This document shows positions 31,774 to 41,163 of a DNA stretch of 64,000 nt, piece by piece; positions within the stretch are counted from its first letter, which is position 1; each line of letters begins with the position of its first letter. The position numbers and the translations under genes were made by a program. Source of the stretch: Streptomyces sp. MMG1533 (GTDB lineage Bacteria; Actinomycetota; Actinomycetes; Streptomycetales; Streptomycetaceae); the NCBI RefSeq assembly GCF_001279775.1, contig NZ_LGDG01000242.1, forward strand, positions 1-64,000. Direction: 5' to 3'. The notes below the pieces were generated by a model. It did not search any database. It saw nothing but the letters and a program-made list of their open reading frames with translations, and was not told the origin of the DNA.

Positions 31774-32523
31774 TTACGCCCCGGACGTCCGGAAGACCCG
31801 TGTGCCCACCGTCACGGACAGCGCGGCGAGGCCGACGGCCACCAGGACGCCGTACAGCATGGGCATCGACGTGTACGAGCCGATGTACGCCTCCCGCACC
31901 GCGTCCACCAGATAGCGGAACGGCATGAAGTGCGAGAGGACGTCCAGCCAGGCCGGGCCCAGGGCCATGGGGAGCATCAGGCCGGACAGGAGCATGGACG
32001 GCATGGTCAGGGCGTTGATCGTGGGGCCGAACTCCCCCGGGGTGGCGACCTTCATGGCGAGCGCGTACGACAGCGCGGCCAGCGAGACCGTGAGCAGCGC
32101 CACGAACGCGAAGCCGATCAGGATCCCGGGCAGGGGAGCGCGCAGCCCCATCGCCACCGCGGCCAGCACCAGCAGCACCGCCTGGAAGACGAACACCGTG
32201 GCGTCGCGCAGGACGCGGCCCAGCAGCAGGGCCAGGCGGCTGACGGGCGTGACCCGCATGCGCTCGACCACGCCCTGACTCTTCTCGATGATGATCGAGA
32301 AACCCGCGAACGACGCCCCGAACAGGCCGAGTTGGAGCAGCAGGCCGGGGACCAGCAGCTGCCAGGAACTGCCCTGCCCGCCGAGCGGCAGCCCGGTCAG
32401 CAGCGGGCCGAAGAACACCAGATACAGCAGCGGCATCAGCACGCCGAAGAGCAGTGCGAAGCGGGAGCGCAGGGACTGACGGAGGTAGCGGCCGTAGATG
32501 AGGGCCGTGTCGTGGAGCAGCAT
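31774..32523 (-). CDS. ABC-2 type transporter permease (DrrB-like)
   Basis: 249 aa, six helices. Y-L-R-Q-S-L near the N-terminus, GFSIIIEKSQGVVERMRVTPVSRLALLLGR (the conserved cytoplasmic loop of drug exporters) and FMPFRYLVDAVREAYIG near the end mark the DrrB/ABC-2 family. Lies 11 bases downstream of its ATPase. Substrate unknown; drug or lipid export is typical. Confidence 0.9.
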   Translation of the reverse strand: MLLHDTALIYGRYLRQSLRSRFALLFGVLMPLLYLVFFGPLLTGLPLGGQGSSWQLLVPGLLLQLGLFGASFAGFSIIIEKSQGVVERMRVTPVSRLALLLGRVLRDATVFVFQAVLLVLAAVAMGLRAPLPGILIGFAFVALLTVSLAALSYALAMKVATPGEFGPTINALTMPSMLLSGLMLPMALGPAWLDVLSHFMPFRYLVDAVREAYIGSYTSMPMLYGVLVAVGLAALSVTVGTRVFRTSGA

Positions 32524-32534
32524 CTCTTCGATTC

Positions 32535-33317
32535 CTATACGGCTACGGGGGCGGCGTCGGTCGGCGTGGCGCTGCGGCCGGTGATCGCGAGGAAGGTGTC
32601 CTGGAGGCTCGCGTCGATCGAGCCGCCGTACTCCAGCTTCAGCGCGCTCGGCGTGCCCTCCGCCACCACGACGCCCTTGTCGACGATCACCAGGCGGTCG
32701 GACAGGGCGTCGGCCTCGTCGAGGTAGTGGGTCGTGAGGAAGACGGTCGTGCCGTGGTCGTCGCGCAGGCGGCGGACCAGGTCCCACAGGTCGGCGCGGC
32801 TGCCCGGGTCCAGTCCGGTCGTCGGCTCGTCGAGGAAGAGGACCTTCGGGCGGTGCGTGAGTGCCATCGCGATGTCCAGGCGCCTGCGCTGCCCGCCGGA
32901 GAGCGCGCCCGCCTTGCGGTCGAGGAGGCCGGTGAGATCCAGGTCGCGGGCCAACTCCTCGGCACGCTCGGTCGCCTGCGCCTTCGTCAGGCGGTACAGG
33001 CGGCCCTGGGTGACCAGCTCCTCCCGCACGCCGATCTGCGGGTCGACCCCGCCCGACTGCGCCACATAGCCGCAGGCCCGCCGTACCCCGGCCGGGTCGG
33101 CGGCCAGGTCGCAGCCGGCGACGGTGGCGGCGCCGCCGGTCGGGGGCAGCAACGTGGTCAGCATGCGCAGGGTCGTGGTCTTCCCGGCGCCGTTCGGGCC
33201 CAGGAAGCCGAGGATCTCCCCTTCTCGGACGGTCAGGTCGATGCCGCGCACGGCCTCCACCGGGCCGAGCTTCGTCTGGAAGGTACGGGCCAGACCGGCC
33301 GTACTGATGATTGCCAT
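32535..33317 (-). CDS. ABC transporter ATP-binding protein (DrrA-like)
   Basis: 260 aa. Walker A GPNGAGKTTT, Q-loop YVAQSGGVD, signature LSGGQRRRLDIAM, Walker B VLFLDEPTTGLD and H-loop LTTHYLDEAD. Pairs with the permease downstream; divergent from the TetR gene, which is probably its repressor. Confidence 0.94.
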   Translation of the reverse strand: MAIISTAGLARTFQTKLGPVEAVRGIDLTVREGEILGFLGPNGAGKTTTLRMLTTLLPPTGGAATVAGCDLAADPAGVRRACGYVAQSGGVDPQIGVREELVTQGRLYRLTKAQATERAEELARDLDLTGLLDRKAGALSGGQRRRLDIAMALTHRPKVLFLDEPTTGLDPGSRADLWDLVRRLRDDHGTTVFLTTHYLDEADALSDRLVIVDKGVVVAEGTPSALKLEYGGSIDASLQDTFLAITGRSATPTDAAPVAV

Positions 33318-33341
33318 GGCCCCAGAAAAACAGAGCCTCTT

Positions 33342-33366
33342 AAATTTTGCAACAGCCCCAAAATTT
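33342..33366. promoter_or_regulatory. AT-rich inverted repeat, probable TetR operator
   Basis: AAATTTTG (33342-33349) and CAAAATTT (33359-33366) around a 9-base spacer, in the 80-base gap between the ABC operon and the divergent TetR gene. Very AT-rich for this genome. Confidence 0.6.
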
Positions 33367-33397
33367 CAGGGAGTCCAAGAAGCGATAGGATTCGGAC

Positions 33398-34036
33398 ATG
33401 GTTGAGGGACTCAGGGAACGGAAGAAGCGCGAGACCAGGCAGCGCATCTCGGACATCGCCACCGGGCTGTTCCTGGAGCACGGCTTCGTCACGGTCACCA
33501 TCGCGGAGGTGGCGGAGGCCGCCGACGTCTCCGTGAACACCGTCTACAACTACTTCCCGACCAAGGAGGACCTCTTCCTCGACCGCAGCAAGGGCGTCGT
33601 CGACCGGCTCTCGCGCTGGGTGCGCGCCCGTGACGTGGGTGAGTCGGCGGCCGCGGCCGTGCTGCGGGAGCTGCGCGACGAGGTCGAGGCGGTCTCGCCC
33701 CGGGTCGGCCTGATGGAGGGCTACGAGCGGTTCATGCGGGTCATCCACGACGCGCCCCCGCTGCGCTCCCGGCTCTGGAGCATCCAGCAGCAGGTCCAGG
33801 AGAACCTGGAGGTGGCCCTGCGCGAGGAGACGGGCGCGGCGGCCGACGACCCGATCCCCACCCTGATGGCCGGTCAGCTCAACTGGGTCCACCAGGCGGT
33901 CATGGGTGTCATCGGCCGCGAGATGGTCGCCGGGCGCAATCCGGACGAAGTGTCACGAGAGGTGCTTGTGCTTCTCGACCACATCGAGGAGCTGTTGAGC
34001 GAGAAGGTGCTCAACTACGCCGTACGAGGCCAGTAG
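33398..34036 (+). CDS. TetR family transcriptional regulator
   Basis: 212 aa. N-terminal HTH in about residues 8-55 (RERKKRETRQRISDIA, TIAEVAEAADVSVNTVYNYFPTKEDLF); helical ligand-binding C-terminus. The divergent position suggests it represses the DrrAB-like operon and itself. Confidence 0.92.
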   Translation: MVEGLRERKKRETRQRISDIATGLFLEHGFVTVTIAEVAEAADVSVNTVYNYFPTKEDLFLDRSKGVVDRLSRWVRARDVGESAAAAVLRELRDEVEAVSPRVGLMEGYERFMRVIHDAPPLRSRLWSIQQQVQENLEVALREETGAAADDPIPTLMAGQLNWVHQAVMGVIGREMVAGRNPDEVSREVLVLLDHIEELLSEKVLNYAVRGQ

Positions 34037-34187
34037 TGAGCCGTGCCGGTGTGATGTCCGTCAGATGAGACGTGACGCGCATTACTTACCGGTCACACGG
34101 CCCCTCACCTTCGCTAAGGTCCGCCGGAGAGGCAATCGTAAACAGCGTGTAAGCGCGCGTGTGCAGTCATCAAAGGGGAGTCGCACA

Positions 34188-35036
34188 GTGGCACGGAAGC
34201 TTGCCGTCATCGGCGCCGGCCTGATGGGTTCCGGTATCGCCCAGGTCTCCGCGCAGGCGGGCTGGGACGTCGTCCTGCGTGACGTCACCGACGAGGCACT
34301 CAAACGTGGCACCGACGGCATCAAGGCCTCGTACGACAAGTTCGTGAGCAAGGGCAGGCTGGAGGCGCACGATGCCGACGCCGCCCTCGCCCGGATCACC
34401 GCGACCACCGACATGGATGCCGTCGCGGACGCCGACATCGTCGTCGAGGCCGTCTTCGAGAAGCTCGAAGTCAAGCACGAGATCTTCCGCGCCCTCGACA
34501 AGATCGTGCGGGACGACGCCGTGCTCGCCTCCAACACCTCCGCCATCCCGATCACCAAGATCGCGGCCGTGACGGAGCGCCCGGAGCGCGTGGTCGGCAC
34601 GCACTTCTTCTCGCCGGTCCCGATGATGCAGTTGTGCGAGCTCGTACGCGGCTACAAGACGAGCGACGAAACCCTCGCCACCGCGCGGGAGTTCGCCGAG
34701 TCCGTCGGCAAGACCTGCATCGTCGTCAACCGTGACGTGGCCGGCTTCGTGACGACCCGTCTCATCTCGGCGCTCGTCGTCGAGGCGGCGAAGCTGTACG
34801 AGTCGGGCGTGGCCACCGCCGAGGACATCGACCTCGCCTGCAAGCTGGGCTTCGGCCACGCCATGGGGCCGCTCGCCACGGCGGACCTCACCGGCGTCGA
34901 CATCCTCCTGCACGCCACCGGCAACATCTACACCGAGTCCCAGGACGAGAAGTTCGCCCCGCCCGAGCTGATGCGCCGGATGGTTGACGCCGGTGACATC
35001 GGACGCAAGAGCGGGCAGGGCTTCTACAAGCACTGA
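34188..35036 (+). CDS. 3-hydroxybutyryl-CoA (3-hydroxyacyl-CoA) dehydrogenase
   Basis: 282 aa, single-function short form. Rossmann VIGAGLMGSGIAQVSA, NTSAIPITKIAAVTERPERVVGTHFFSPVP with the catalytic His and Glu (E of the VRGY region), then the C-terminal helical domain (NRDVAGFVTTRLI, GFGHAMGPLATADLTGVD). Reversibly oxidises 3-hydroxyacyl-CoA with NAD(P). Supplies acetoacetyl-CoA-level intermediates that fit the thiolase at 51.8 kb. AAAGGGGA lies before GTG 34188. Confidence 0.92.
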   Translation: MARKLAVIGAGLMGSGIAQVSAQAGWDVVLRDVTDEALKRGTDGIKASYDKFVSKGRLEAHDADAALARITATTDMDAVADADIVVEAVFEKLEVKHEIFRALDKIVRDDAVLASNTSAIPITKIAAVTERPERVVGTHFFSPVPMMQLCELVRGYKTSDETLATAREFAESVGKTCIVVNRDVAGFVTTRLISALVVEAAKLYESGVATAEDIDLACKLGFGHAMGPLATADLTGVDILLHATGNIYTESQDEKFAPPELMRRMVDAGDIGRKSGQGFYKH

Positions 35037-35100
35037 AACCGCACAGGCCCCTGGGGCTTCACACCCCTGGGTGAATTCGGTATCGGTTCGCTTACAGACG

Positions 35101-35135
35101 GCAACCTCTGACCGCCCAACACCGTCAGAGGTTGC
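35101..35135 (+). terminator. Hairpin after the hydroxyacyl-CoA dehydrogenase gene
   Basis: GCAACCTCTGAC / GTCAGAGGTTGC, 12 bp perfect with an 11-base loop. No U-tract. The right arm runs into a direct repeat GTTGCATCACCGG (35131-35143, 35145-35157). Confidence 0.6.
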
Positions 35136-35200
35136 ATCACCGGAGTTGCATCACCGGCCTTTCACTTCCGCGGAGCACAGACGACGCACGGGGAGCGCAT

Positions 35201-35524
35201 ATGTACATCAGGGGCGACCACGCCGAGCTGGTCGTCGGGGGCCGCCTCGACGTCCGCAGCGCGGCGGACGCCCGTACGGTCCTGCACACGGCCGTCGACG
35301 ACGGAGTCGGCGACCTCGTGCTGGACCTGTCCGAGCTGGACTCCTGGGACGCCACCGGCCTCGGGGTGATCATGGGGGCCCACCGGCGCGCCGGCCGCTG
35401 CGGCCGACGGCTCGTGCTGCGCGGCGTACCGCCGCAGATGCAGCGCCTGCTGGTCGCCACCAGGCTGCACCGGATCCTGGCGATCGAGGGCGGCATCGGG
35501 GTGGAGTCACTGCCCCGGGTGTGA
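35201..35524 (+). CDS. STAS domain protein (anti-sigma factor antagonist-like)
   Basis: 107 aa, one STAS domain: AELVVGGRLDVRSAADARTVLH, LVLDLSELDSWDATGLGVIMGAHRRA. In the antagonist family the phosphorylated Ser or Thr sits in the D-S-x-G loop; here the loop reads DSWDATGLG, with Thr before Gly. GGGGAG is 5 bases before ATG 35201. Partner kinase not in the window. Confidence 0.85.
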   Translation: MYIRGDHAELVVGGRLDVRSAADARTVLHTAVDDGVGDLVLDLSELDSWDATGLGVIMGAHRRAGRCGRRLVLRGVPPQMQRLLVATRLHRILAIEGGIGVESLPRV

Positions 35525-35779
35525 CGCCCGGTACGGGTGGGGGCAGGCGGCCGGGCGTTTCCGGTTGCGAAACACACGACGCGCGCAATCCTCATGAGAC
35601 TGTGACGTCTCGGACGGCGCGGGACCCCGGGCTGTCGTAGATACTGTGCGAAGGTTTAGGGTTCGGTCGCCCGCTACAGACAACCCTCGAGCGGGCCCGG
35701 ACCAGAAGCGACAGCGCGGTGTGCAACAGGCCGGGAGGGGCCGGAGCTGGCACACGACGCTTTTGGGGGGCTTGAACCT

Positions 35780-38386
35780 ATGGACCCGAACAACCGGGAG
35801 CCCGAGGAGTACGGCCACGACGGTGACGCCCATGCGTCCGGCCGGCGTCCGCCGAGGGATCCCCTCACATCGGACTTCGCACCACATTCACCCGTAATCG
35901 CCCGGACCGTGCAACTCGTGGTCGGCGACTACCTGCTCACCGTCAACCCTGTCGACGGCAGCGAGATAGAGGCCTGCCCGCCGGGCGAGCGCCCCGGCCG
36001 TCCCGAGAAGCTCGGCGCCGCCGAACGCGCGGAGGTCGCCCGCACGGCCAAGCCGCCGGTCCCGCCGGGACCGACGCAGCCCGAGCTGCCGCTCCTGGCC
36101 CGCCAGGAGGAGCGTGAGCGGCTGGTACGGCTGCTCGCCCGCGGCCGCTCCGTACGCCTCACCGGCCCGGCCGGCTCCGGCCGCACCAGCCTCCTCGACG
36201 TCGTCGCCGAGGACTGCGCGGACCTCGCCCCCGACGGCGTCGTCCGCCTCAGCGGCTTCCACCGCACGTCGAGCGACCTGCTCCACGACCTCTTCTACGC
36301 CGTCCACAACGCGCCCCTGCACCGCCCGGACCGGGACGAACTGCTCTCCCACGTCCGTGAGATCGGCGCGGTCGTCGTCCTCGACGACGTCGAGTTCGGC
36401 GGCGCCGCCCTCGACGAACTGCTGGACGCCACGCCCGAGTGCGCCTTCCTGATCGCGGCCACGCCCGACGTGCCCGCCCCGTCCGCCGACTCCGCGCTCG
36501 AAGAGGTCTTCCTCGCCGGCCTGGAGCGGGCCGACGGCGTGGAGCTCCTGGAGCGTGCCGTCGGCCGCGTCCTCACGGAGGAAGAGGCGAACTGGGCCGG
36601 GGACCTCTGGTTCGAATCCGAGGGCCTTCCGTTGCGGTTCGTCCAGGCCGGGGCGCTGCTGAGGCAGCGCGAGCGCCAGCGGGCCGAAGCCGGTGCCGTC
36701 GACGAGTTCGGTGTCTTCGCGGACGCCACGCCGGTCGACGCACCCTTTGACGCACCTTTCGACGCGCCCTTCGACACCTCCGTGGATCCGTCCCTCGACA
36801 CGGACGACGCCGAGACCCCGCCGTTGCCCGCGCTCGGCGAGGCCGCCGCACCCGCCCCGCTGCTCGCCGCACGCCTCAGCGAGTCGGCCCGCGCCACCCT
36901 GCGGTTCGCCGTCGCGCTCGGCGGAGAGGTGCCGCATCAGGCGCACCTGCCCGCCCTCGTCGGCGACACCCACGCGGACGCCGCCCTCGGTGAGCTGGCC
37001 TCCTGCGGCCTGGTCTCCCCGGTCGGCTCCCGTTACCGCCTCGCCGCCGGCGTGCAGACCCAGCTGGAAGCCGCCGGCTACGGCGACGACATCGAGGCCG
37101 CCGCCCGCACCGCCGCCCAGCATTACGCCTGGTGGGCCGGCCACCCCTCCGTCACCCCCGAGCGGGTGTGCGTCGAGGCCGATGCCGTGCTCGCCGCCCT
37201 CGGGCTGCTCGTGCCGGGCACGACACCGCCCGCCGAGGACGAGGAGAGCGCCACCGTGCAGCTGGCCCGCACGGCGGCTCCGGCGTTCGCCGCGGGCGGG
37301 CACTGGGGCGCCTGGGAGCGGGCGCTGCGCTCCGGCGCGGAGGCCTCCCGGCTCGCCGGGGACGTGTCGGAACAAGCCTACTTCCAGCACGAGTTGGGCA
37401 TCCTCGCGCTCTGCGGCGGACAGCTCGACCGGGCCCGTGCCGAGCTGGAGGCCTCCATCGGCCTGCGCGCGGCGCTCGCCGACAAGCGCGGCACCGTCGC
37501 CGGGCGCCGCGCCCTCGCCCTGGTGGCCGACCGCTCGGGCACCGTGCCCGGCCTCGCCGCGATGGCGGGGGAGGAGGTGCCGGACGCCCGGTACGAGGAG
37601 TCGCAGTCGCCTCCCGGCGGCGTCCCCGCGGCGTTCCCGCAGCTTCAGCGGCCCGCGGACAGCTCCACGCTGGTCACCTACCAGGCTGCGTCCGCGTCGT
37701 CCTCCGCGCCCGGGTCCTCCGGGCCGTCCCCGGCGTCTCACAAGGCGCGGGGCGGCCTCAGGGGCCTTGCCCGGCGCAACCTCGTGGCGGCCGGCGCGGG
37801 CGCGCTGCTCGTGGCCGTACTCGGCACGGTGGTGACGCTCGGCGCGACCTCCGAGAACGACGCCAAGAATCCGTCCGACCAGGTCGGCGTCAACCCGTCG
37901 GCCAGCCAGGACCTGAACGACGGCAGCCTGGGCGCGGACGTGCCGAAGGACGACGGCTCCGGCGACACCGGCTCGGCCACCAGCCGGCCGACCGATCCGG
38001 GCCCTGACGGCACGTACGGCACCTCCGACGACCCGACGCCCACGGACGCGGCCGAGCCGTCCGACGAGCCGAGCGGGACGCAGGGGGCGAGCAGCGGTTC
38101 GTCGACGTCGCCCACCAAGCCGTCGACGAAGCCGCCGTCCTCGTCCAAGCCGCCGACGTCGCCGTCGAAGCCGCCGAGCACTTCGACGTCTCCGACGCCG
38201 ACACCGACACCGACGCCGACGCCCACCGGGACCGGGACGACCACGCCGACGGATGACCCCACGACCACCCCGTCGACCTCCGACTCGGCCAGTGGCCCGG
38301 CATCCTCACCGGTGGAGTCCAGCAGCTCCGCCGGTGCCCCGCAGAGCAGCGAGGCAGGCACGAGCAGCGCGGATCCGGTGATCTGA
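35780..38386 (+). CDS. Membrane-anchored P-loop (AAA/NB-ARC-like) protein with Ser/Thr/Pro-rich outer tail
   Basis: 868 aa. Order: short N-terminal conserved part (VQLVVGDYLLTVNPVDGSEIEACPPG), P-loop GPAGSGRT at 129-136 (Walker A ends R-T instead of K-T), VVVLDDVEFG as Walker B, winged-helix/TPR-like helical middle to about 600, one membrane helix at about 668-690, then 175 residues of low complexity with PTPTPTPT runs. Residues about 315-335 repeat DAPF three times. The P-loop Lys is Arg, so ATP hydrolysis is doubtful. Resembles AfsR-type ATPase domains without a DNA-binding domain. Function unknown; neighbours a STAS gene. Start at ATG 35780 has only a distant GGGGGG. Confidence 0.75.
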   Translation: MDPNNREPEEYGHDGDAHASGRRPPRDPLTSDFAPHSPVIARTVQLVVGDYLLTVNPVDGSEIEACPPGERPGRPEKLGAAERAEVARTAKPPVPPGPTQPELPLLARQEERERLVRLLARGRSVRLTGPAGSGRTSLLDVVAEDCADLAPDGVVRLSGFHRTSSDLLHDLFYAVHNAPLHRPDRDELLSHVREIGAVVVLDDVEFGGAALDELLDATPECAFLIAATPDVPAPSADSALEEVFLAGLERADGVELLERAVGRVLTEEEANWAGDLWFESEGLPLRFVQAGALLRQRERQRAEAGAVDEFGVFADATPVDAPFDAPFDAPFDTSVDPSLDTDDAETPPLPALGEAAAPAPLLAARLSESARATLRFAVALGGEVPHQAHLPALVGDTHADAALGELASCGLVSPVGSRYRLAAGVQTQLEAAGYGDDIEAAARTAAQHYAWWAGHPSVTPERVCVEADAVLAALGLLVPGTTPPAEDEESATVQLARTAAPAFAAGGHWGAWERALRSGAEASRLAGDVSEQAYFQHELGILALCGGQLDRARAELEASIGLRAALADKRGTVAGRRALALVADRSGTVPGLAAMAGEEVPDARYEESQSPPGGVPAAFPQLQRPADSSTLVTYQAASASSSAPGSSGPSPASHKARGGLRGLARRNLVAAGAGALLVAVLGTVVTLGATSENDAKNPSDQVGVNPSASQDLNDGSLGADVPKDDGSGDTGSATSRPTDPGPDGTYGTSDDPTPTDAAEPSDEPSGTQGASSGSSTSPTKPSTKPPSSSKPPTSPSKPPSTSTSPTPTPTPTPTPTGTGTTTPTDDPTTTPSTSDSASGPASSPVESSSSAGAPQSSEAGTSSADPVI

Positions 38387-38409
38387 CGTCCCGTACAGGC
38401 ACAGCGCAC

Positions 38410-38443
38410 AAGGGCCCGGTCCGAGGAAACGGACCGGGCCCTT
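38410..38443. terminator. Bidirectional terminator
   Basis: AAGGGCCCGGTCCG / CGGACCGGGCCCTT, 14 bp perfect, 6-base loop, with A- and T-ended arms, between the convergent P-loop protein and nucS genes. Confidence 0.9.
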
Positions 38444-38464
38444 CACGTCGTGGGAGTGTGACCG

Positions 38465-39136
38465 TCAGAACAGCCGCAGCTTGTCGTCCTCGATCCCCCG
38501 CAGGGCGTTGTAGTCGAGGACCGTGCAGCCGATGCCGCGGTCCGTGGCGAGGACGCGGGCCTGCGGCTTGATCTCCTGGGCGGCGAAGACGCCGCGGACC
38601 GGGGCGAGATGGGGATCGCGGTTCAACAGCTCGAGGTAGCGGGTGAGTTGCTCGACTCCGTCGATCTCACCGCGTCGCTTGATCTCCACCGCGACGGTCC
38701 TGCCGTCCGCGTCCCGGCACAGGATGTCGACCGGGCCGATGGCCGTCATGTACTCGCGGCGGATGAGCGTGTAGCCCTCGCCGAGGGTCTCGATGCGGTC
38801 GGCGAGGAGCTCCTGGAGGTGCGCTTCCACGCCGTCCTTGATCAGGCCGGGATCCACGCCCAGTTCGTGCGAGGAGTCGTGGAGAACTTCCTCCATCGTG
38901 ATGATGAGCTTCTCGCCCGCCTTGTTGATGACGGTCCAGACGCCTTCCTCCTCGCCGGAACCCTCCTTCAGCGTGCAGGGCGGCGACATCCAGTTCAGGG
39001 GCTTGTAGGCCCGGTCGTCCGCGTGGATGGAGACGCTGCCGTCCGCCTTCACCAGGATGAGACGGGGGGCGGAGGGGAGGTGGGCGGTGAGCCGGCCGGC
39101 GTAGTCGACGGAGCACCGGGCGATGACGAGACGCAT
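38465..39136 (-). CDS. nucS: Mismatch-specific endonuclease NucS/EndoMS
   Basis: 223 aa. N-terminal DNA-binding beta-domain ([16 protein letters not shown]) and C-terminal RecB-like nuclease with [17 protein letters not shown] (the D...ExK active site) and [11 protein letters not shown]. In Actinobacteria, which lack MutS/MutL, NucS with the sliding clamp carries out mismatch repair. No clear ribosome site; ATG 39136 chosen by family start, ATG 39145 is possible. Confidence 0.94.
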   Translation of the reverse strand: MRLVIARCSVDYAGRLTAHLPSAPRLILVKADGSVSIHADDRAYKPLNWMSPPCTLKEGSGEEEGVWTVINKAGEKLIITMEEVLHDSSHELGVDPGLIKDGVEAHLQELLADRIETLGEGYTLIRREYMTAIGPVDILCRDADGRTVAVEIKRRGEIDGVEQLTRYLELLNRDPHLAPVRGVFAAQEIKPQARVLATDRGIGCTVLDYNALRGIEDDKLRLF

Positions 39137-39436
39137 GGTCGGCAACGCTACTCGACGGGCACAGGTACACGCGATTCGCCCTCCCGTCGCCCACCACCGC
39201 CCTCAACCGAGGGCCTGCGGCCCGTCCCTCTTGTTGTGGAACATGCCTGTTCGGTTGTGGCCGATTGTGTGCCTAATGAGGTCTCCGCATGTACGCATTC
39301 TCCTGGTGCCGTCACCGTCCGTTGCTTACCGTAGTAAACGGGAGGTCGCGAGTTGTGTACGCAGCGTGTTCGGTATCGCGAACTCCCTTTATCTGTCCGG
39401 CAACCCCTGTTGACCGGGGGTGCGAGAGGAGAACCC

Positions 39437-39829
39437 ATGTCGCTCGACGTCTCACCGGCCCTACTCGAACAGGCCGAGCGAGGCGAGGTCGACGAAGCTG
39501 CCTTCGTCGACTGCGTCCGGACCTCCCTGCCCTACGCATGGGAGATGATCAGCTCCCTGGTGGCCCAGCTGAAGGTCGACGGCGGACCGTTCGCCGACAA
39601 CCAGACGCCTCCGCCGGACGAGCAGGCACGCGGTCAGCTGCTGCGTGCGCTTGCGAGTGACGCGATACGCGGCGCGCTGCAACGGCACTTCGGTGTGCGG
39701 CTGGCATTCCAGAACTGCCACCGGGTGGCCGTCTTCCCGTTGGACTCCTCCGTCGACGAGACGCTGGCCCGCTTCACCTCGGCGCGCAACCAACTGCTGA
39801 ACCAGTCCCCGGAACTGCGGGACTGCTGA
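39437..39829 (+). CDS. Conserved streptomycete protein (SCO5389-like)
   Basis: 130 aa, acidic, no signal or membrane helix. MSLDVSPALLEQAERGEVDEAAFVDCVRTSLPYAWE then SSLVAQLKVDGGPFADNQTPPPDEQARGQLLRALAS. Recognised only as a Streptomyces conserved family of unknown function; expressed alone with its own upstream region and GAGAGGA before the ATG. Confidence 0.8.
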   Translation: MSLDVSPALLEQAERGEVDEAAFVDCVRTSLPYAWEMISSLVAQLKVDGGPFADNQTPPPDEQARGQLLRALASDAIRGALQRHFGVRLAFQNCHRVAVFPLDSSVDETLARFTSARNQLLNQSPELRDC

Positions 39830-39844
39830 CGCGGTGAGCCGCTT

Positions 39845-39892
39845 GCTTGCCGCTCCGGACGCGGGAGGTGCATTCGTACCGGGGCGGCAAGC
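39845..39892. terminator. Hairpin between convergent genes
   Basis: GCTTGCCGCTCCGG pairs with CCGGGGCGGCAAGC over 14 positions (one G-T pair), 20-base loop, between the small conserved gene and the oxidoreductase gene. Confidence 0.65.
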
Positions 39893-39912
39893 TCCTCGCC
39901 GGACAGGGCGGT

Positions 39913-40941
39913 TCAGCCGAGCTGCGGGATGACTTCGGCACCCAGCCGCCGGATGTTCTCCTCGGTGGCCGCCAGGTCTCCCGAGCCCTCCGTGAGCAGG
40001 GCGAAGCGGGAGACGCCGGTCCGCTCGCTGGTCGCCGCGAGCCGGTCGGCGCACAGTCGCGGGGTGCCCACCGGGTGCAGCCCGCAGAGCAGTTCGGTGT
40101 ACGCCAGCGGATCGCGCATCCGGCGCTCGCGGCCGTCCACCGTGACATGGGCGCCGAGGCCCTCCTTCAGCCAGCCCGGCATCGCCTTCGTCAGCGCCTC
40201 CACCGCGTCCGTACGCCGGTCCGCGATCTGGCAGACACCGGCCGACACATGGGCCGCGCCGAGGACCTCCTCCGGCGAACGCCCCGCCGCGCGCGCGCAC
40301 CTGCGCCACAGGGCGACCATCTCGGCCTTCTCCTCGTCCCCGACGTGCATCCCGAGCAGCATCGCCAGCCCGCGCTCGGCGGCCAGCCGCACGCTCGCCG
40401 GGGAGGTGCACGCGACGACGACCTCGGGGCCCGAGGCCTCCGTCAGCGCCTCCGACGGCCGCGGCACGACGGGGACTTCGCGGAAGGTGAACCGCTCGCC
40501 GGCGGCCGCGACCGAGGGTTCGCGCAGCCAGCGCACCAGCAGATCGAGTGATTCCGGGAACCCCGACTCGTACGCATCGAGGCCCGAGCCGAACACCTCC
40601 AGGTCCACCCACGGTCCGCCGCGCCCCACGCCCAGCGAGAAGCGCCCGCCGCTCGTCATGTGCAGCAGCGCGGCCTGTTCACCGAGCGCCACGGGGTGGG
40701 TGGTGGGCAGTACGCTGACGGCAGTGCCGACCCGGATGCGGTGGGTGCGACCGAGCAGCAGCGCCGCCAGCGTGACCGCCGACGGACACGTGCCGTACGG
40801 CACGAAGTGGTGCTCGGCCAGCCAGACCGCGTCCAGGCCGGCCTCCTCGGCAGCTTCGGCCGAGCGGACCGCGCGGTGCAGCGCCTCTCCCTGGCCCTGC
40901 CCCGGGAACTGGGCCGCCAACACGAAACTTCCTACGTGCAT
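39913..40941 (-). CDS. LLM class F420/FMN-dependent oxidoreductase
   Basis: 342 aa luciferase-like TIM barrel: GLDAVWLAEHHFVPYGTCPS, HRIRVGTAVSVLPTTHPVALGEQAALL, GRFSLGVGRGGPW. The AEHHF motif and the GRGG loop bind flavin or F420. Substrate not predictable. AGGAAGAG precedes the ATG. Confidence 0.87.
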   Translation of the reverse strand: MHVGSFVLAAQFPGQGQGEALHRAVRSAEAAEEAGLDAVWLAEHHFVPYGTCPSAVTLAALLLGRTHRIRVGTAVSVLPTTHPVALGEQAALLHMTSGGRFSLGVGRGGPWVDLEVFGSGLDAYESGFPESLDLLVRWLREPSVAAAGERFTFREVPVVPRPSEALTEASGPEVVVACTSPASVRLAAERGLAMLLGMHVGDEEKAEMVALWRRCARAAGRSPEEVLGAAHVSAGVCQIADRRTDAVEALTKAMPGWLKEGLGAHVTVDGRERRMRDPLAYTELLCGLHPVGTPRLCADRLAATSERTGVSRFALLTEGSGDLAATEENIRRLGAEVIPQLG

Positions 40942-41163
40942 CGCTCTTCCTGCTTCCTTGGCCCCGACGCGGAGCTCCCCCACGCGGCATAACCGTCTGA
41001 CACGTGCCGAGGACACGGCCTGGCGAAGAGATTTGCGGATTGTCTGCAGAATGGGTCGCGATGGAGGGGGACTTGTGGGGGTTGGTTCCCTACGCGTACC
41101 CCCGTCCGCGCCGCGTAGGCTGGACACGGCCCGTGCTTCCTGTATAGCCCCGTGAGGTGTCCC

